Shown here piece after piece: positions 42,799-52,454 of a stretch of 64,000 bases of DNA. Position numbers and translations under genes: made by a program. The stretch spans positions 44,074-108,073 of the forward strand of contig NZ_BPQJ01000024.1 of assembly GCF_022179185.1 (NCBI RefSeq), given 5' to 3'. Numbering within the stretch: position 1 is the stretch's first letter; each line of letters opens with the position of its first letter. Source of the DNA: Methylobacterium frigidaeris (GTDB taxonomy: Bacteria; Pseudomonadota; Alphaproteobacteria; Rhizobiales; Beijerinckiaceae). The notes under the pieces were generated by a model. It made no database searches and was not told the DNA's origin. It worked only from the letters and a program-made list of their open reading frames with translations.

Positions 42799-43575
42799 AT
42801 GCAGCATGCATACGTCGAACCGGAGGCACGGGGCGTCGATCGCGGCCTGACCAACGCCTCGGTGCTGTCCGCGGACGGGCTCGTGGTGCGCTTCCAGGGC
42901 CTCGCGGCGATCTCGAACGTCAGCCTGTCCCTGCACCGCCACGAGGTCTTCGGCCTGATCGGCCCGAACGGCGCCGGCAAGACCACCCTCGTCAATTGCC
43001 TCACCGGCTTCCAGCGTCCGACCGAGGGGAGGGTGGTTCTGGGCGAGACCGACACGGCGGGCTGGAGCGCGGCGGAGTTCCGCGCCCGCGGCGTCGCCCG
43101 CACCTTCCAGGCCGGCCGGCTCTTCCGCGACATGAGCGTGATCGAGAACGTCGAGGTGACGGGGGCGGGGCTCGGCCTGTCGCTCCGCGCCGCCCGCGAG
43201 CACGCCCGGGCGATGCTCGACTGGATCGGGCTCGCCGACAAGGCGGAGCTGTCCGCCGGCGCGCTCGCCTATACCGACCAGCGCCGCCTCGGCATCGCCC
43301 GCGCCCTCGTCCTGTCGCCGGCCTTCGTGCTCCTCGACGAGCCCGCCGCCGGCATGTCGGACGCCGAGTGCGAGGAGCTGATGGAGCTCGTCGCCTCGAT
43401 CCCCGCGACCTTCACCTGCGGCGTCCTGCTGATCGAGCACAACATGCGGGTGGTGATGGGGATCAGCCAGCGCATCCACGTCCTCGATGGCGGCCGGACC
43501 CTGGCGGAGGGCACTCCCGAGGAGATCCAGCGTCACGAGGCGGTGCTCGCCGCCTATCTGGGCATGGAGGCTTGA
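42799..43575 (+). CDS. ABC transporter ATP-binding protein (LivG-type)
   Basis: A 258-residue ATPase: Walker A GPNGAGKTT (about 55-63), a Q-loop in RTFQAGRLF and the Walker B region VLLDEPAAGMSDAECEEL. The signature segment reads LAYTDQRRLGIARAL, where the classical LSGGQ is replaced by LAYTDQ, as in many LivG proteins. The C-terminal extension AYLGMEA is the usual LivG ending. It works with the LivF-type ATPase encoded next. Confidence 0.95.
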   Translation: MQHAYVEPEARGVDRGLTNASVLSADGLVVRFQGLAAISNVSLSLHRHEVFGLIGPNGAGKTTLVNCLTGFQRPTEGRVVLGETDTAGWSAAEFRARGVARTFQAGRLFRDMSVIENVEVTGAGLGLSLRAAREHARAMLDWIGLADKAELSAGALAYTDQRRLGIARALVLSPAFVLLDEPAAGMSDAECEELMELVASIPATFTCGVLLIEHNMRVVMGISQRIHVLDGGRTLAEGTPEEIQRHEAVLAAYLGMEA

Positions 43576-43577
43576 GG

Positions 43578-44330
43578 ATGCCGCCGCTCCTCTCCGTCGA
43601 GAACATCCACGTCCGCTACGGCGATCTCGTGGCCCTGCGCGGGGTCTCGCTCTCGGTCGCCGAGGGCGAGGTCGTCTGCATCATCGGGCCGAACGGCGCC
43701 GGCAAGTCGACGACGCTCGCCGCCATCGCCGGCGGCGTCGTCCCGCATGCCGGCGACATCCGGCTCGACGGCGCCAGCATCCGCGGCGAGCGGCCGGAAA
43801 AGATCGCCCGGCTCGGAATCTCCCTGGTGCCGGAAGGTCGGCACGTCTTCGGCACCCTGACGGTGGACGAGAATCTCGCCATCGGCGGCCAGCTCCGGGG
43901 CGACCGCGCCGCGGCGCGGGCCGACCGCAACCGAATCCTGTCGCTGCTGCCGCGCCTCGGAGAGCGGCTGCACAGCCCGGCCGGTCGGCTGTCCGGCGGC
44001 GAGCAGCAGATGCTGGCGGTGGCCCGCGCGGTGATGACCCGGCCGCGCCTGCTCCTCGTCGACGAGCCCTCCCTCGGGCTCGCCCCGAAGATCATCGACC
44101 AGATCTACGAGATCCTGCTCGACCTGCGCCGCCAGGCCTCCCTCACCCTGCTCATCAACGAGCAGAGCTCGAATCGCATCCTCAAGCACGCCGACCGCAT
44201 CTCCGTCCTGCGCGGCGGGCGCATCCAGCTCGAGGGCCGTGCGGCCGACCTGCAGGACGGCGAGGCGATCGCCCGAGCCTATTTCGGCTTCGGCGAGCGG
44301 GCAGCCCAACCGGCGGAGGCCAGCGCGTGA
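43578..44330 (+). CDS. ABC transporter ATP-binding protein (LivF-type)
   Basis: A 250-residue ATPase: Walker A GPNGAGKST, signature LSGGEQQM, Walker B LLLVDEPSLGLAPKI. It ends with the LivF-like ARAYFGFGE segment. ATG 43578 is two bases after the preceding stop. The TGA at 44328-44330 overlaps a GTG at 44327 that would be the ancestral start of the next permease. Confidence 0.95.
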   Translation: MPPLLSVENIHVRYGDLVALRGVSLSVAEGEVVCIIGPNGAGKSTTLAAIAGGVVPHAGDIRLDGASIRGERPEKIARLGISLVPEGRHVFGTLTVDENLAIGGQLRGDRAAARADRNRILSLLPRLGERLHSPAGRLSGGEQQMLAVARAVMTRPRLLLVDEPSLGLAPKIIDQIYEILLDLRRQASLTLLINEQSSNRILKHADRISVLRGGRIQLEGRAADLQDGEAIARAYFGFGERAAQPAEASA

Positions 44331-45241
44331 TCCCGTTCCTGTAGAACCTCATCGATGCCGTGAGCTTGGGGAGTATCTACGCCCTCGTGGCGCTCGGCAT
44401 CGGGCTCCTGTTCGGCATCCTCCGGCTCATCAATTTCGCCCATGGCGACTTCATCACGGTCGGCGCCTACGCGCTGATCGTGCCCTCGGCCGACGTGACC
44501 GCGCGCCTCCTCATCGGCGGCTGGCCCTGGCCGGTGATGATCCCGACGATCTGCCTCATCGTGATCGTCGCGGCGCTCCTCACCGACGCCCTGGTATTCC
44601 GCCCCTTGCGCCGCGCCTCCTCGCCCACCCTGATGATCGCCTCCTTCGCGGTGAGCTACATCATCCAGAATGGCGTGCTGATGGCCTACGGCGCACGGCC
44701 GAAGGCCGTCGACCTATGGAGCGGCGCCAACAGCCAGATCCTGATCGGCGAGCTCAGGGTGCCGATGCTCCAGCTCGTCACCCTGGTGGTGACGCTCGCG
44801 CTGATGGGCGGCCTGACGCTGTTCCTCAAGAAAACGCCTTACGGCATCCAGATGCGGGCGGCCGCGGAAGACTTCCGCATGGCGCAGTATCTCGGCGTGC
44901 GCGGCAACGTGGTGATCGGGCTCGCCTTCGCGATCAGCGGCGTCCTCGCCGGCGTGGTGTCGCTCCTCACCACGACGCAGTCCGGCTCGCTCAGCCACAC
45001 GATGGGCGTGCCGCTGGCGCTGTTCGCCTTCGTTGCGGTGGTGGTCGGCGGCATGGGCAGCCTCGTCGGGGCGGTGGTCGGCGGCTTCACCATCGGGCTC
45101 ATCGTCACGATGCTCCAGGCCTACCTGCCGCCGGACCTGCGCGCCTTCCGCGACGCCTTCGCCTTCGCCTTCGTGATCCTGGTCCTGCTGGTGCGCCCGA
45201 GCGGCCTTGTGCCGGCCAGCAGCACGGTCGAGCGCGTCTGA
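44327..45241 (+). CDS. ABC transporter permease (LivH-type) with an early amber codon
   Basis: The expected LivH N-terminus is encoded from GTG 44327 (V-I-P-F-L, then TAG at 44342, then N-L-I-D-A-V-S-L-G-S-I-Y-A-L). The sixth codon is therefore TAG where LivH proteins usually have Gln (CAG). Downstream the frame is intact to 45241 with about eight hydrophobic helices and the typical RLINFAHGDFITVGAY and GSLVGAVVGG segments. Translation could reinitiate at GTG 44360 (VSLGSIYAL), giving 293 residues that lack only the first 11. It may be functional, weakly expressed, or a recent pseudogene; a sequencing error is also possible. Confidence 0.85.
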
Positions 45242-46308
45242 TGGGTGTCGCCATGCGCCTTCTCGCCCGCCATCAGACGCCCCTGCTGCTGATCGGGCTC
45301 CTCGGGCTGGTCGCGGCCCTCAGCCTCGTCGGCGGCGACGCCGTGCAGGTGACGCTGACCGAGATGTTCATCCGGGTCGTCGTGGTGGTCGGCCTGTTCG
45401 TCTTCATCGGCAATTCCGGCATCATCTCCTTCGGACAGGTCGGCTTCATGTGCATCGGCGCCTATGCGGCGGCCTGGGCCACCGCCGAGCCGTCGTTCAA
45501 GCAGATCATGCTGCAGGGCCTGCCCGTGCTGCTCCAGGAGAACCAGCTGCCGTTCTGGGCCGCGATCCTGGGTGCGATCCTCCTGCCGGCCATCGTCGCG
45601 TTCGGGCTCGGCCTCGCGATCATGCGGCTCTCCGGCACCGCCGCCTCGATCGCCACCTTCGCATTCCTCATCATCGTCAACAGCGTCTACGCCAACTGGG
45701 ATTCGGTCACCGCCGGCGTCAGCTCGATCGTCGGCATCCCGACGGTGGTCGGCCCCTGGACGGCCTATGCCTTCGCGGGCCTGGCGATCCTCGCGGCCTA
45801 CGGGTTCCAGGTCTCGCGCTTCGGCCTGATGCTGCGGGCCTCCCGCGACGACGAGGTCGCGGCGAGCGCCTCGGCGGTGAAGGTGGTGCGGATGCGGCTC
45901 GTCGCCTTCGTGCTCAGCGCCGCGGTCACCGGCATGGGCGGCGGGCTCTACGCCCAGTTCCTCGGCATCCTGACGGTCGATCCGTTCTACCTCAGCCTGT
46001 CCTTCATCACGATCGCCATGCTGGTGGTCGGCGGCCAGGCGAGCCTCACCGGCGCCGTGATCGGGGTCGTCGCGGTGACCGCGGTGGTCGAGGTGCTGCG
46101 CGTCTTCGAGCGCGGGATCGTGGTCGGCGGCCAGAACCTGGCGCTGCCCGCCGGCAGCCAGGAGATCGGGCTCGGCCTCGTCATGGCGCTGATTCTGATC
46201 TTCCGCCCGAACGGCCTCAGCCGCGGGCGCGAGCTCGTCCTACCTTCGGCCAGGGCGGCGCCAGCCGCCACGGTCGACCTCGCCGCCCGCCCGAAGGCGG
46301 CTTCCTGA
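45241..46308 (+). CDS. ABC transporter permease (LivM-type)
   Basis: A 355-residue permease with roughly ten membrane helices. FVFIGNSGIISFGQVGFMCI is the LivM hallmark, followed by RASRDDEVAASA (the cytoplasmic coupling loop) and GGQASLTGAVIG. ATG 45241 overlaps the previous stop. Together with the LivH-type protein it forms the membrane channel of the importer. Confidence 0.93.
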   Translation: MGVAMRLLARHQTPLLLIGLLGLVAALSLVGGDAVQVTLTEMFIRVVVVVGLFVFIGNSGIISFGQVGFMCIGAYAAAWATAEPSFKQIMLQGLPVLLQENQLPFWAAILGAILLPAIVAFGLGLAIMRLSGTAASIATFAFLIIVNSVYANWDSVTAGVSSIVGIPTVVGPWTAYAFAGLAILAAYGFQVSRFGLMLRASRDDEVAASASAVKVVRMRLVAFVLSAAVTGMGGGLYAQFLGILTVDPFYLSLSFITIAMLVVGGQASLTGAVIGVVAVTAVVEVLRVFERGIVVGGQNLALPAGSQEIGLGLVMALILIFRPNGLSRGRELVLPSARAAPAATVDLAARPKAAS

Positions 46309-46325
46309 AACCCCGGAGGACGCCC

Positions 46326-47261
46326 GTGACCGAGACACCCACGGAGACCCCGATTCCCTGGTCGGCCGGCGCCGCCTATATCGACGGCCGCTTCATGCCG
46401 GTAGCCGAGGCGGCGATCCCGATCACAGACTGGGGCTACCGCCGCTCCGACGTGACCTACGACGTGGTCGGTGTACGCGATGGCGCCTTCTTCCGTCTCG
46501 ACGATCACATCCGGCGCTTCCGCGCCTCGATGGAGACTTTCCGCCTGAAGCCGCCGGAGGACGACGCGGCGATCATGCGGGTGCTGCACCGCTGCGTCGC
46601 GCTCGCCGGGCTCCGCGACGCCTACGTGGCGATGGATTGCCTGCGCGGGCGCCCGCCCGCCGGTGCGCCCTATCACCCGGCTCATGCCCGCAACTACCTG
46701 GCGGCCTTCGCCCTGCCGTGGATCTCCCTCGTGCGGCCGGACGTGATGGAGCGCGGCGCCCATCTGGTGGTGGCCGAGACCCTGCGCATCCCGACCCGCT
46801 CGGTCGATCCGCGGGCGAAGAACTTCCACTGGGCCGACCTGACCCGGGGCCAGTTCGAGGCCCACGATCGCGGCGCCGATTTCTGCGTCCTCCTCGACGA
46901 GGACGGCCACGTCACGGAAGGTCCGGGCTTCAACCTGTTCGTCGTCGCCGACGGGCACCTCGCGACCCCGGATGCCGGCGTGCTCGAGGGGCTGACGCGC
47001 CAGTCGGTGATCGAGCTCGCCCGCGAGATGAATCTCGCCGTCGCAGTCCGGCCCGTGACCGTGGCGGAGCTGCGCGACGCCGACGAGATCCTGCTCGTCA
47101 CCACCGCCGGAGGGATCATGCCGGCCTCGCGCATCGACGGGCGGATCATGAGCAACGACCGGCCCGGCCCGGTCTTCCGGCGCCTGTACGACGCCTTCTG
47201 GGACAAGCGCGCCGCCGGCTGGCACGCCACCCCGGTCGACTACGCCTCGGCCGAAGCCTGA
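46326..47261 (+). CDS. Class IV aminotransferase (branched-chain/D-amino acid type)
   Basis: A 311-residue fold-type IV PLP enzyme. The start is GTG 46326 with GGAGGA just upstream. Lys165 in PRAKNFHWADL is the expected PLP-binding lysine. Other family marks are PITDWGYRRSDV near the N-terminus, TEGPGFNLFVV and LLVTTAGGIMP. Substrates of relatives include branched-chain amino acids, D-amino acids and (R)-amines. Placed between an importer and a hydantoinase pair, it may transaminate the ring-opened product. Confidence 0.9.
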   Translation: MTETPTETPIPWSAGAAYIDGRFMPVAEAAIPITDWGYRRSDVTYDVVGVRDGAFFRLDDHIRRFRASMETFRLKPPEDDAAIMRVLHRCVALAGLRDAYVAMDCLRGRPPAGAPYHPAHARNYLAAFALPWISLVRPDVMERGAHLVVAETLRIPTRSVDPRAKNFHWADLTRGQFEAHDRGADFCVLLDEDGHVTEGPGFNLFVVADGHLATPDAGVLEGLTRQSVIELAREMNLAVAVRPVTVAELRDADEILLVTTAGGIMPASRIDGRIMSNDRPGPVFRRLYDAFWDKRAAGWHATPVDYASAEA

Positions 47262-47278
47262 CGATAGGAGGACGCTCC

Positions 47279-49297
47279 ATGGCCTACCGCCTCGGCATCG
47301 ACATCGGCGGCACCTTCACGGATTTCGTCGCCTACGACGAATCCGGCCGGGCGCTCCGGGCGTGGAAGAACCTCTCGACGCCCCACGACCCGATCCAGGG
47401 CATCATGACGGGTCTGCGCGCTTTCGGCGACATCCCGGCGATCCGGGCCATCCGGCTCGGCACCACGGTGGCGACGAACGCGCTCCTGGAGGGCAAGGGC
47501 GCCAGGGTCGCCTACGTGACGACGCGCGGCTTTCGCGACGTGCCGTTCATCGGCCGCGGCAACCGGCGCCACCATTACGACCTCGCCTGGGTCAAGCCGA
47601 AGCCGTTCGTGAAGCGCCGCGATGCCCACGAGGTCGACGAGCGGGTCGGCGCCGACGGCGCGGTGCTCCAGCCCCTCGACGAGGCGGCGGTAGCCGACCT
47701 CGCCGACCGGCTCAAGGAAGAGGGCGCGGTCGAAGCGGTCGCGGTGGTGCTGCTGCACTCCTACCTCGCGCCCGAGCACGAGCGGCGGATCAAGGCGATC
47801 TTCGCCGAGCGCCTGCCCGGCCTGCCGGTCTCGATCTCCTACGAGGTCTTGCCGAAGTGGAAGGAGCATTTCCGCGCCTCGACCACGATCTGCGACGCCT
47901 TCATCAAGCCGGTGGTCGGCCGCCAGCTCGGGGCGATGCGCCGGCAGCTCGACGAGCAGGGCGTCGCGGCGGGCATCGTGGTGATGCGCTCGAACGGCGG
48001 CGAGATGAGCCTCGACGCCGCCGTCGCGCAGCCGATCCAGATCGCCGTCTCGGGGCCGACCGGCGGGGTGATCGCCGCCAAGCGCGTCGCCGCGCATCTC
48101 GGCCTGCCGAACCTCGTCACCCTCGACATGGGCGGCACCTCGACCGACGTCTCGACGGTGGTGGACGGGCAGGAGAAGTTCACCACCGATTTCGAAATCT
48201 CCTGGGGCCGGCCGATCCAGGTCCCGATGATCGACATCCGCACCATCGGGGCCGGCGGCGGCTCGATCGCCCGGATCGATGCCGGCGGCATGCTGGTGGT
48301 GGGTCCCGAGAGCGCCGGAGCCGATCCGGGGCCGGCCTGCTACGGCCGCGGCGGCGGCCTGCCCACCGTCACCGACGCCAACGTCGTGCTCGGCCGCATC
48401 GGCGCCGGCAGCTTCCTCGGCGGCACCATGGCGCTCGACGCGGAGGCCGCCCGCGCGGCGGTCGGCCCGATCGGGCAGGCGCTCGGCCTCTCGGTCGAGC
48501 AGGCGGCGCTCGCCATCGTGCGGATCGCCAACAACAACATGGTGGGGGCGCTGCACACGGTGCTGACCGAGCAGGGCCTCGACCCGCGCGACTTCGTCCT
48601 CGTCGCCTTCGGGGGCGCCGGCCCGCCGCATGTCAGCGATCTGATGAGCGAGGCCGCGATTCCCCGCGGCCTGGTGCCGAATTTTCCGGGCCAGTTCTCT
48701 GCCTTCGGCTTCACGATGGCGGATGCGCGGGTCGACCGCGCCCGCACGGTCCAGCTCACTTCCCGGGCCTTCGACCGCGCCCGCGCGACTGCCGCGATGG
48801 GCGACCTCGTCGCCGAGTGCCGGGCCGAGCTCGCGGCGCAAGGCCATCCAGAGGTCGCGATCCGGCGCAGCGTCGAGATGCGCTATCTTGGACAGAACTA
48901 CGAGCTGGAGATCCCGACCGAGGCCGAGGCCTTCACGCCGGACGAGGTCGAAGGCCTGCTCGCGACCTTCCATGCCCAGCACGAGGCCCGCTTCGGCTTC
49001 CGCCTCGACGACCCGATGGAGATCGTCAACTTCCTGGTCACCGGCACGGCCCGCACCGGCGACCTCGCATTCCCGGCGATTCCGGAGGCGGACGGCCCGG
49101 CGGTGCCGTGCGGGCGGCGTCCGGTCTGGTTCGGCGACGGCTTCCTCGACACGCCGGTCTATGCCCGCGGCGACCTGCGGGCCGGCCACGCCTTCGCCGG
49201 ACCCGCCCTCGTCGAGGAGGCGGCCTCCGTCACGGTGCTCGACCCGGGCAAGAGCCTGACCGTCGACCGCACCGGCAACCTCCTGATCACCGCCTGA
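47279..49297 (+). CDS. Hydantoinase/oxoprolinase family subunit A (HyuA), pair 2
   Basis: A 672-residue HyuA homologue with YRLGIDIGGTFTDFVAYDE, RLGTTVATNALLEGKGARV and DMGGTSTDVSTV. It is only moderately similar by eye to the first HyuA in the window, so the pair is not a recent duplication and probably acts on a different substrate. AGGAGG precedes the ATG. It is followed after 17 bases by the B subunit. Confidence 0.92.
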   Translation: MAYRLGIDIGGTFTDFVAYDESGRALRAWKNLSTPHDPIQGIMTGLRAFGDIPAIRAIRLGTTVATNALLEGKGARVAYVTTRGFRDVPFIGRGNRRHHYDLAWVKPKPFVKRRDAHEVDERVGADGAVLQPLDEAAVADLADRLKEEGAVEAVAVVLLHSYLAPEHERRIKAIFAERLPGLPVSISYEVLPKWKEHFRASTTICDAFIKPVVGRQLGAMRRQLDEQGVAAGIVVMRSNGGEMSLDAAVAQPIQIAVSGPTGGVIAAKRVAAHLGLPNLVTLDMGGTSTDVSTVVDGQEKFTTDFEISWGRPIQVPMIDIRTIGAGGGSIARIDAGGMLVVGPESAGADPGPACYGRGGGLPTVTDANVVLGRIGAGSFLGGTMALDAEAARAAVGPIGQALGLSVEQAALAIVRIANNNMVGALHTVLTEQGLDPRDFVLVAFGGAGPPHVSDLMSEAAIPRGLVPNFPGQFSAFGFTMADARVDRARTVQLTSRAFDRARATAAMGDLVAECRAELAAQGHPEVAIRRSVEMRYLGQNYELEIPTEAEAFTPDEVEGLLATFHAQHEARFGFRLDDPMEIVNFLVTGTARTGDLAFPAIPEADGPAVPCGRRPVWFGDGFLDTPVYARGDLRAGHAFAGPALVEEAASVTVLDPGKSLTVDRTGNLLITA

Positions 49298-49314
49298 ACA
49301 CGGGAGCCTCCGCC

Positions 49315-51003
49315 ATGGACATGGTCTCGCTCAACATCGTCGGCGGCATTCTGGTCTCGATCTGCCGCGACATGGGGGTGACGCTGATGCGCACCTCCTA
49401 CTCGACGATCTTCTCGGAATCCCTCGATTTCACCTGCGGCCTCGCCCTGCCGACCGGCGAGCTCGTCGCCACCGGCGATTTCTGTCCCTCGATGATCGGC
49501 GGCATGCCGCTCCTGCTGCGCTCCTGCGTGCAGGAGATCGCGTTGTCCGACCTCGAGGAGGGCGACGTCCTCGTCCACAACGACCCCTACAGGGGCGGCC
49601 TGCACACGCCGGAGCACACCTTCTTCAAGCCGGTCTTCGTCGAGGGCACGCTGATCGGCTTCGCGGTCGCGATCGGCCACGTCTGCGAGGTCGGCGGCAT
49701 GGCACCGGCGGGCTTCGCCGGCGAGGCGACGGAAGTCTTCCACGAGGGCCTGCGGGTGCCGCCGGTGAAGATCAAGCGGGCCGGCCGCGACGTCGACGAC
49801 GTCTGGCGCCTACTCCTCGCGAATGTCCGCACGCCGCGCTACAATTACGGCGATTTCCGCGCCCTCATCGCCGCCATCGATCTCGGCGAGCGACGCATGG
49901 CCGACCTCGTGCGCAAGCACGGCGTCGCAGCCTTCCGCGAGCACGTCGCGGCGCTGATGGACTATTCCGAGCGCCGGATGCGGGCGGAGATCCAGAAAAT
50001 CCCGGATGGCCGCTACGTCTTTTCGGATTGCATGGAGGATGACGGCATCGAGGACCGGGCCTTCACCATCCAGGCCGAGGTGACGGTGGCGGGCTCCGAC
50101 ATCGTGGTCGACTATCACGGCTCCTCGCCCCAGGCGAAGGGGCCGATCAACGGCACCCTCGGGGTCGCCTACGGGGCGGCCTACAACGCGATCCTCCAGC
50201 TCACCGATTCGACGATCCCGAAGAATTCCGGCTGCTTCCGGCCGATCCGGGTGCTCGCCCCGCCCGGCACGGTGGTGAACGTGAACTTCCCCGGCCCCTC
50301 GGTCGGTGGCAACACCGAGACCCATTGCCGGATCGCCAATTGCGTGATGGGCGCGCTGGCGCCCGGCCTCAAGGAGCGCTCGGCGGCGACGGACGGGGCG
50401 ACGCACAGCAACTTCCTGTTCGGTGGCACCGACCCGGCGACCGGCGAATTCTTCTGCTGCTACGACCTCACCCCGGTCGGCTGGGGCGGCCGCAGCTTCG
50501 CGGACGGCAACGACGCGGTCGGCGGCATCAACGGCAACTGCCCGCACATTCCGGTCGAGGTGTTCGAGTACCGCTTCCCCTGGCACGTCGAGGAGTTCCG
50601 CCTCGTCGACGGCTCAGGGGGGCCCGGCACCTTCCGGGGCGGCCTCGCCCTGTCGAAGACCGTGCGCAGCACCGGCACGCCGATGACCTTCAGCTACATG
50701 AGCGACCGCCAGAAGGTCAGCCCCTGGGGCCTCCACGGCGGGCACGAAGGCGCGAAGGCCGAGCTCCTGATGATGCGGGCGGGCAGCGGGGAGTGGCTCA
50801 CCGTCGCGCAGGCCTTCGGCAAGGTCTCGCCGAGCAAGTTCGCCAACGTGCCGATCGTCCCCGGCGACCGTATCCGCATCAGCTCCCCGGCCGGTGGCGG
50901 CTGGGGTCCACCGGAGGCGCGTGACCCGGAACGGGTCCGCGACGACCTCCTCGACGGATTCATCACGCCCGAGCAGGCCCGCACCGTCTACGCGGCCGGC
51001 TGA
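49315..51003 (+). CDS. Hydantoinase B/oxoprolinase family subunit B (HyuB), pair 2
   Basis: A 562-residue HyuB homologue: LVHNDPYRGGLHTPEH, GTLGVAYGAAYNAILQ, and C-terminal WGGRSFADGNDAVG and SPAGGGWGPPEARDPERV. It lacks the C-terminal extension seen in the first HyuB, so it is about 90 residues shorter. It forms a complex with the preceding HyuA. The class III aminotransferase starts 39 bases downstream without an obvious terminator, so the genes are probably co-transcribed. Confidence 0.92.
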   Translation: MDMVSLNIVGGILVSICRDMGVTLMRTSYSTIFSESLDFTCGLALPTGELVATGDFCPSMIGGMPLLLRSCVQEIALSDLEEGDVLVHNDPYRGGLHTPEHTFFKPVFVEGTLIGFAVAIGHVCEVGGMAPAGFAGEATEVFHEGLRVPPVKIKRAGRDVDDVWRLLLANVRTPRYNYGDFRALIAAIDLGERRMADLVRKHGVAAFREHVAALMDYSERRMRAEIQKIPDGRYVFSDCMEDDGIEDRAFTIQAEVTVAGSDIVVDYHGSSPQAKGPINGTLGVAYGAAYNAILQLTDSTIPKNSGCFRPIRVLAPPGTVVNVNFPGPSVGGNTETHCRIANCVMGALAPGLKERSAATDGATHSNFLFGGTDPATGEFFCCYDLTPVGWGGRSFADGNDAVGGINGNCPHIPVEVFEYRFPWHVEEFRLVDGSGGPGTFRGGLALSKTVRSTGTPMTFSYMSDRQKVSPWGLHGGHEGAKAELLMMRAGSGEWLTVAQAFGKVSPSKFANVPIVPGDRIRISSPAGGGWGPPEARDPERVRDDLLDGFITPEQARTVYAAG

Positions 51004-51041
51004 ACGCCGCTCCCCTCACACCCCCTCGGAAAGACGCCCCG

Positions 51042-52418
51042 ATGACCCTGCTGCCGAACTCCCTCCAGGCACGCGACGTCGCCTATCACTTCCACCCCTA
51101 CACCAATGCCCGCCGGCACGAGCGGGTCGGGCCGATGATCATCGAGCGCGGCGAGGGCATCCACGTCTATGACGACCAGGGCCGGGCCTATATCGAGGCG
51201 ATGGCCGGTCTGTGGAGCGTCGGGGTCGGCTTTGCGGAGCCTCGCCTGGTCGAGGCGGCAGCCCGGCAGATGAGCCGGTTGCCCTACTACCACACCTTCA
51301 CCCACAAGGCGAACGAGCCCGCGATCCTGCTCGCCGAAAAGCTCGTCCAGATGTCGCCGGACGGCCTCGACCACGTGTTCTTCACCAATTCGGGGTCGGA
51401 GGCCAACGACACGGTGGTGAAGCTCGTCTGGTATTACAATAACGGGCGTGGCCGGCCGGAGAAAAAGAAATTCATCGCACGCCAGGGCGGCTATCACGGC
51501 ATCACCATCGCGGCGGCGAGCTTGACGGGCTTGCCGACCAACCAGCGCGGCTTCGACCTGCCGCTGCCCTTCGTGCGCCACGTCACCTGCCCGCATCATT
51601 ACCGCAACGCGCTTCCCGGCGAGACCGAGGAGGCCTTCGCCGACCGGCTGGCGGCGGAGCTGGAGGCGGCGATCCTCGAGGAGGGGCCGGAGACGGTGGC
51701 GGCCTTCATCGGCGAGCCGCTGATGGGCGCCGGCGGCGTGCTGCCGCCGCCCCGCACCTACTGGGAGAAGGTGCAGGCGGTGTGCCGGCGCCACGACGTG
51801 CTGGTCGTCGCCGACGAGGTCATCAACGGCTTCGGGCGCCTCGGCACCCTGTTCGCGTGCGAGCATTACGGTATCCGCCCCGACCTGATGGTGGTCTCGA
51901 AGCAGATCACCTCGTCCTACCAGCCCCTCGCCGCGGTCCTGTTCAGCGACGCGATCTACCAGGGGCTCGCCGACCACACCGAGGCGCTCGGCAATTTCGG
52001 CCACGGCTTCACCGGCAGCGGACACCCGGTGGCGACGGCGGTGGCCCTCGAGAACCTGGCGATCATCGAGGAGCGCGGCCTCGTCGCCAACGCGGCCCGC
52101 TCCGGGGCCCGGCTCCAGGAGCGGCTCGCTCCCTTCGCCGACCACCCGCTCGTCGGCGAGGTCCGCGGCGTCGGGCTGATCGCCGCGGTCGAGCTCGTCG
52201 CCGACAAGGCGACGAAGCGCAAGTTCGATCCGCCCGGCCGGGTCGCGTTCCACCTGTTCGAGCGCGCGCAGGAGCACGGCCTGATCGTCCGGGCGATCCA
52301 GGACACGATCGCCTTCTGCCCGCCGATGATCATCACCGAGGACGAGGTCGACGTGGTCGTCGCACGCTTCGCACAGGCCTTGGAGGACACGCGGGTCTGG
52401 GTCGCGGATCACGCGTGA
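51042..52418 (+). CDS. Class III (omega-type) aminotransferase
   Basis: A 458-residue fold-type I PLP enzyme of the omega-amino acid:pyruvate type. It has YIEAMAGLWSVGVGFAEP, NSGSEANDTVVKL, the PLP-contacting VVADEVINGFGRLG, and Lys287 in VVSKQITSSYQPL as the Schiff-base lysine. It is likely to transaminate an omega-amino acid such as beta-alanine, 4-aminobutyrate or a beta-amino acid, which are products expected from cyclic imide, lactam or dihydropyrimidine cleavage. It closes the catabolic island. Confidence 0.93.
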   Translation: MTLLPNSLQARDVAYHFHPYTNARRHERVGPMIIERGEGIHVYDDQGRAYIEAMAGLWSVGVGFAEPRLVEAAARQMSRLPYYHTFTHKANEPAILLAEKLVQMSPDGLDHVFFTNSGSEANDTVVKLVWYYNNGRGRPEKKKFIARQGGYHGITIAAASLTGLPTNQRGFDLPLPFVRHVTCPHHYRNALPGETEEAFADRLAAELEAAILEEGPETVAAFIGEPLMGAGGVLPPPRTYWEKVQAVCRRHDVLVVADEVINGFGRLGTLFACEHYGIRPDLMVVSKQITSSYQPLAAVLFSDAIYQGLADHTEALGNFGHGFTGSGHPVATAVALENLAIIEERGLVANAARSGARLQERLAPFADHPLVGEVRGVGLIAAVELVADKATKRKFDPPGRVAFHLFERAQEHGLIVRAIQDTIAFCPPMIITEDEVDVVVARFAQALEDTRVWVADHA

Positions 52419-52454
52419 GCGGCGGGACCTCGGCCATGGGAGGCAAAGCCGCAA

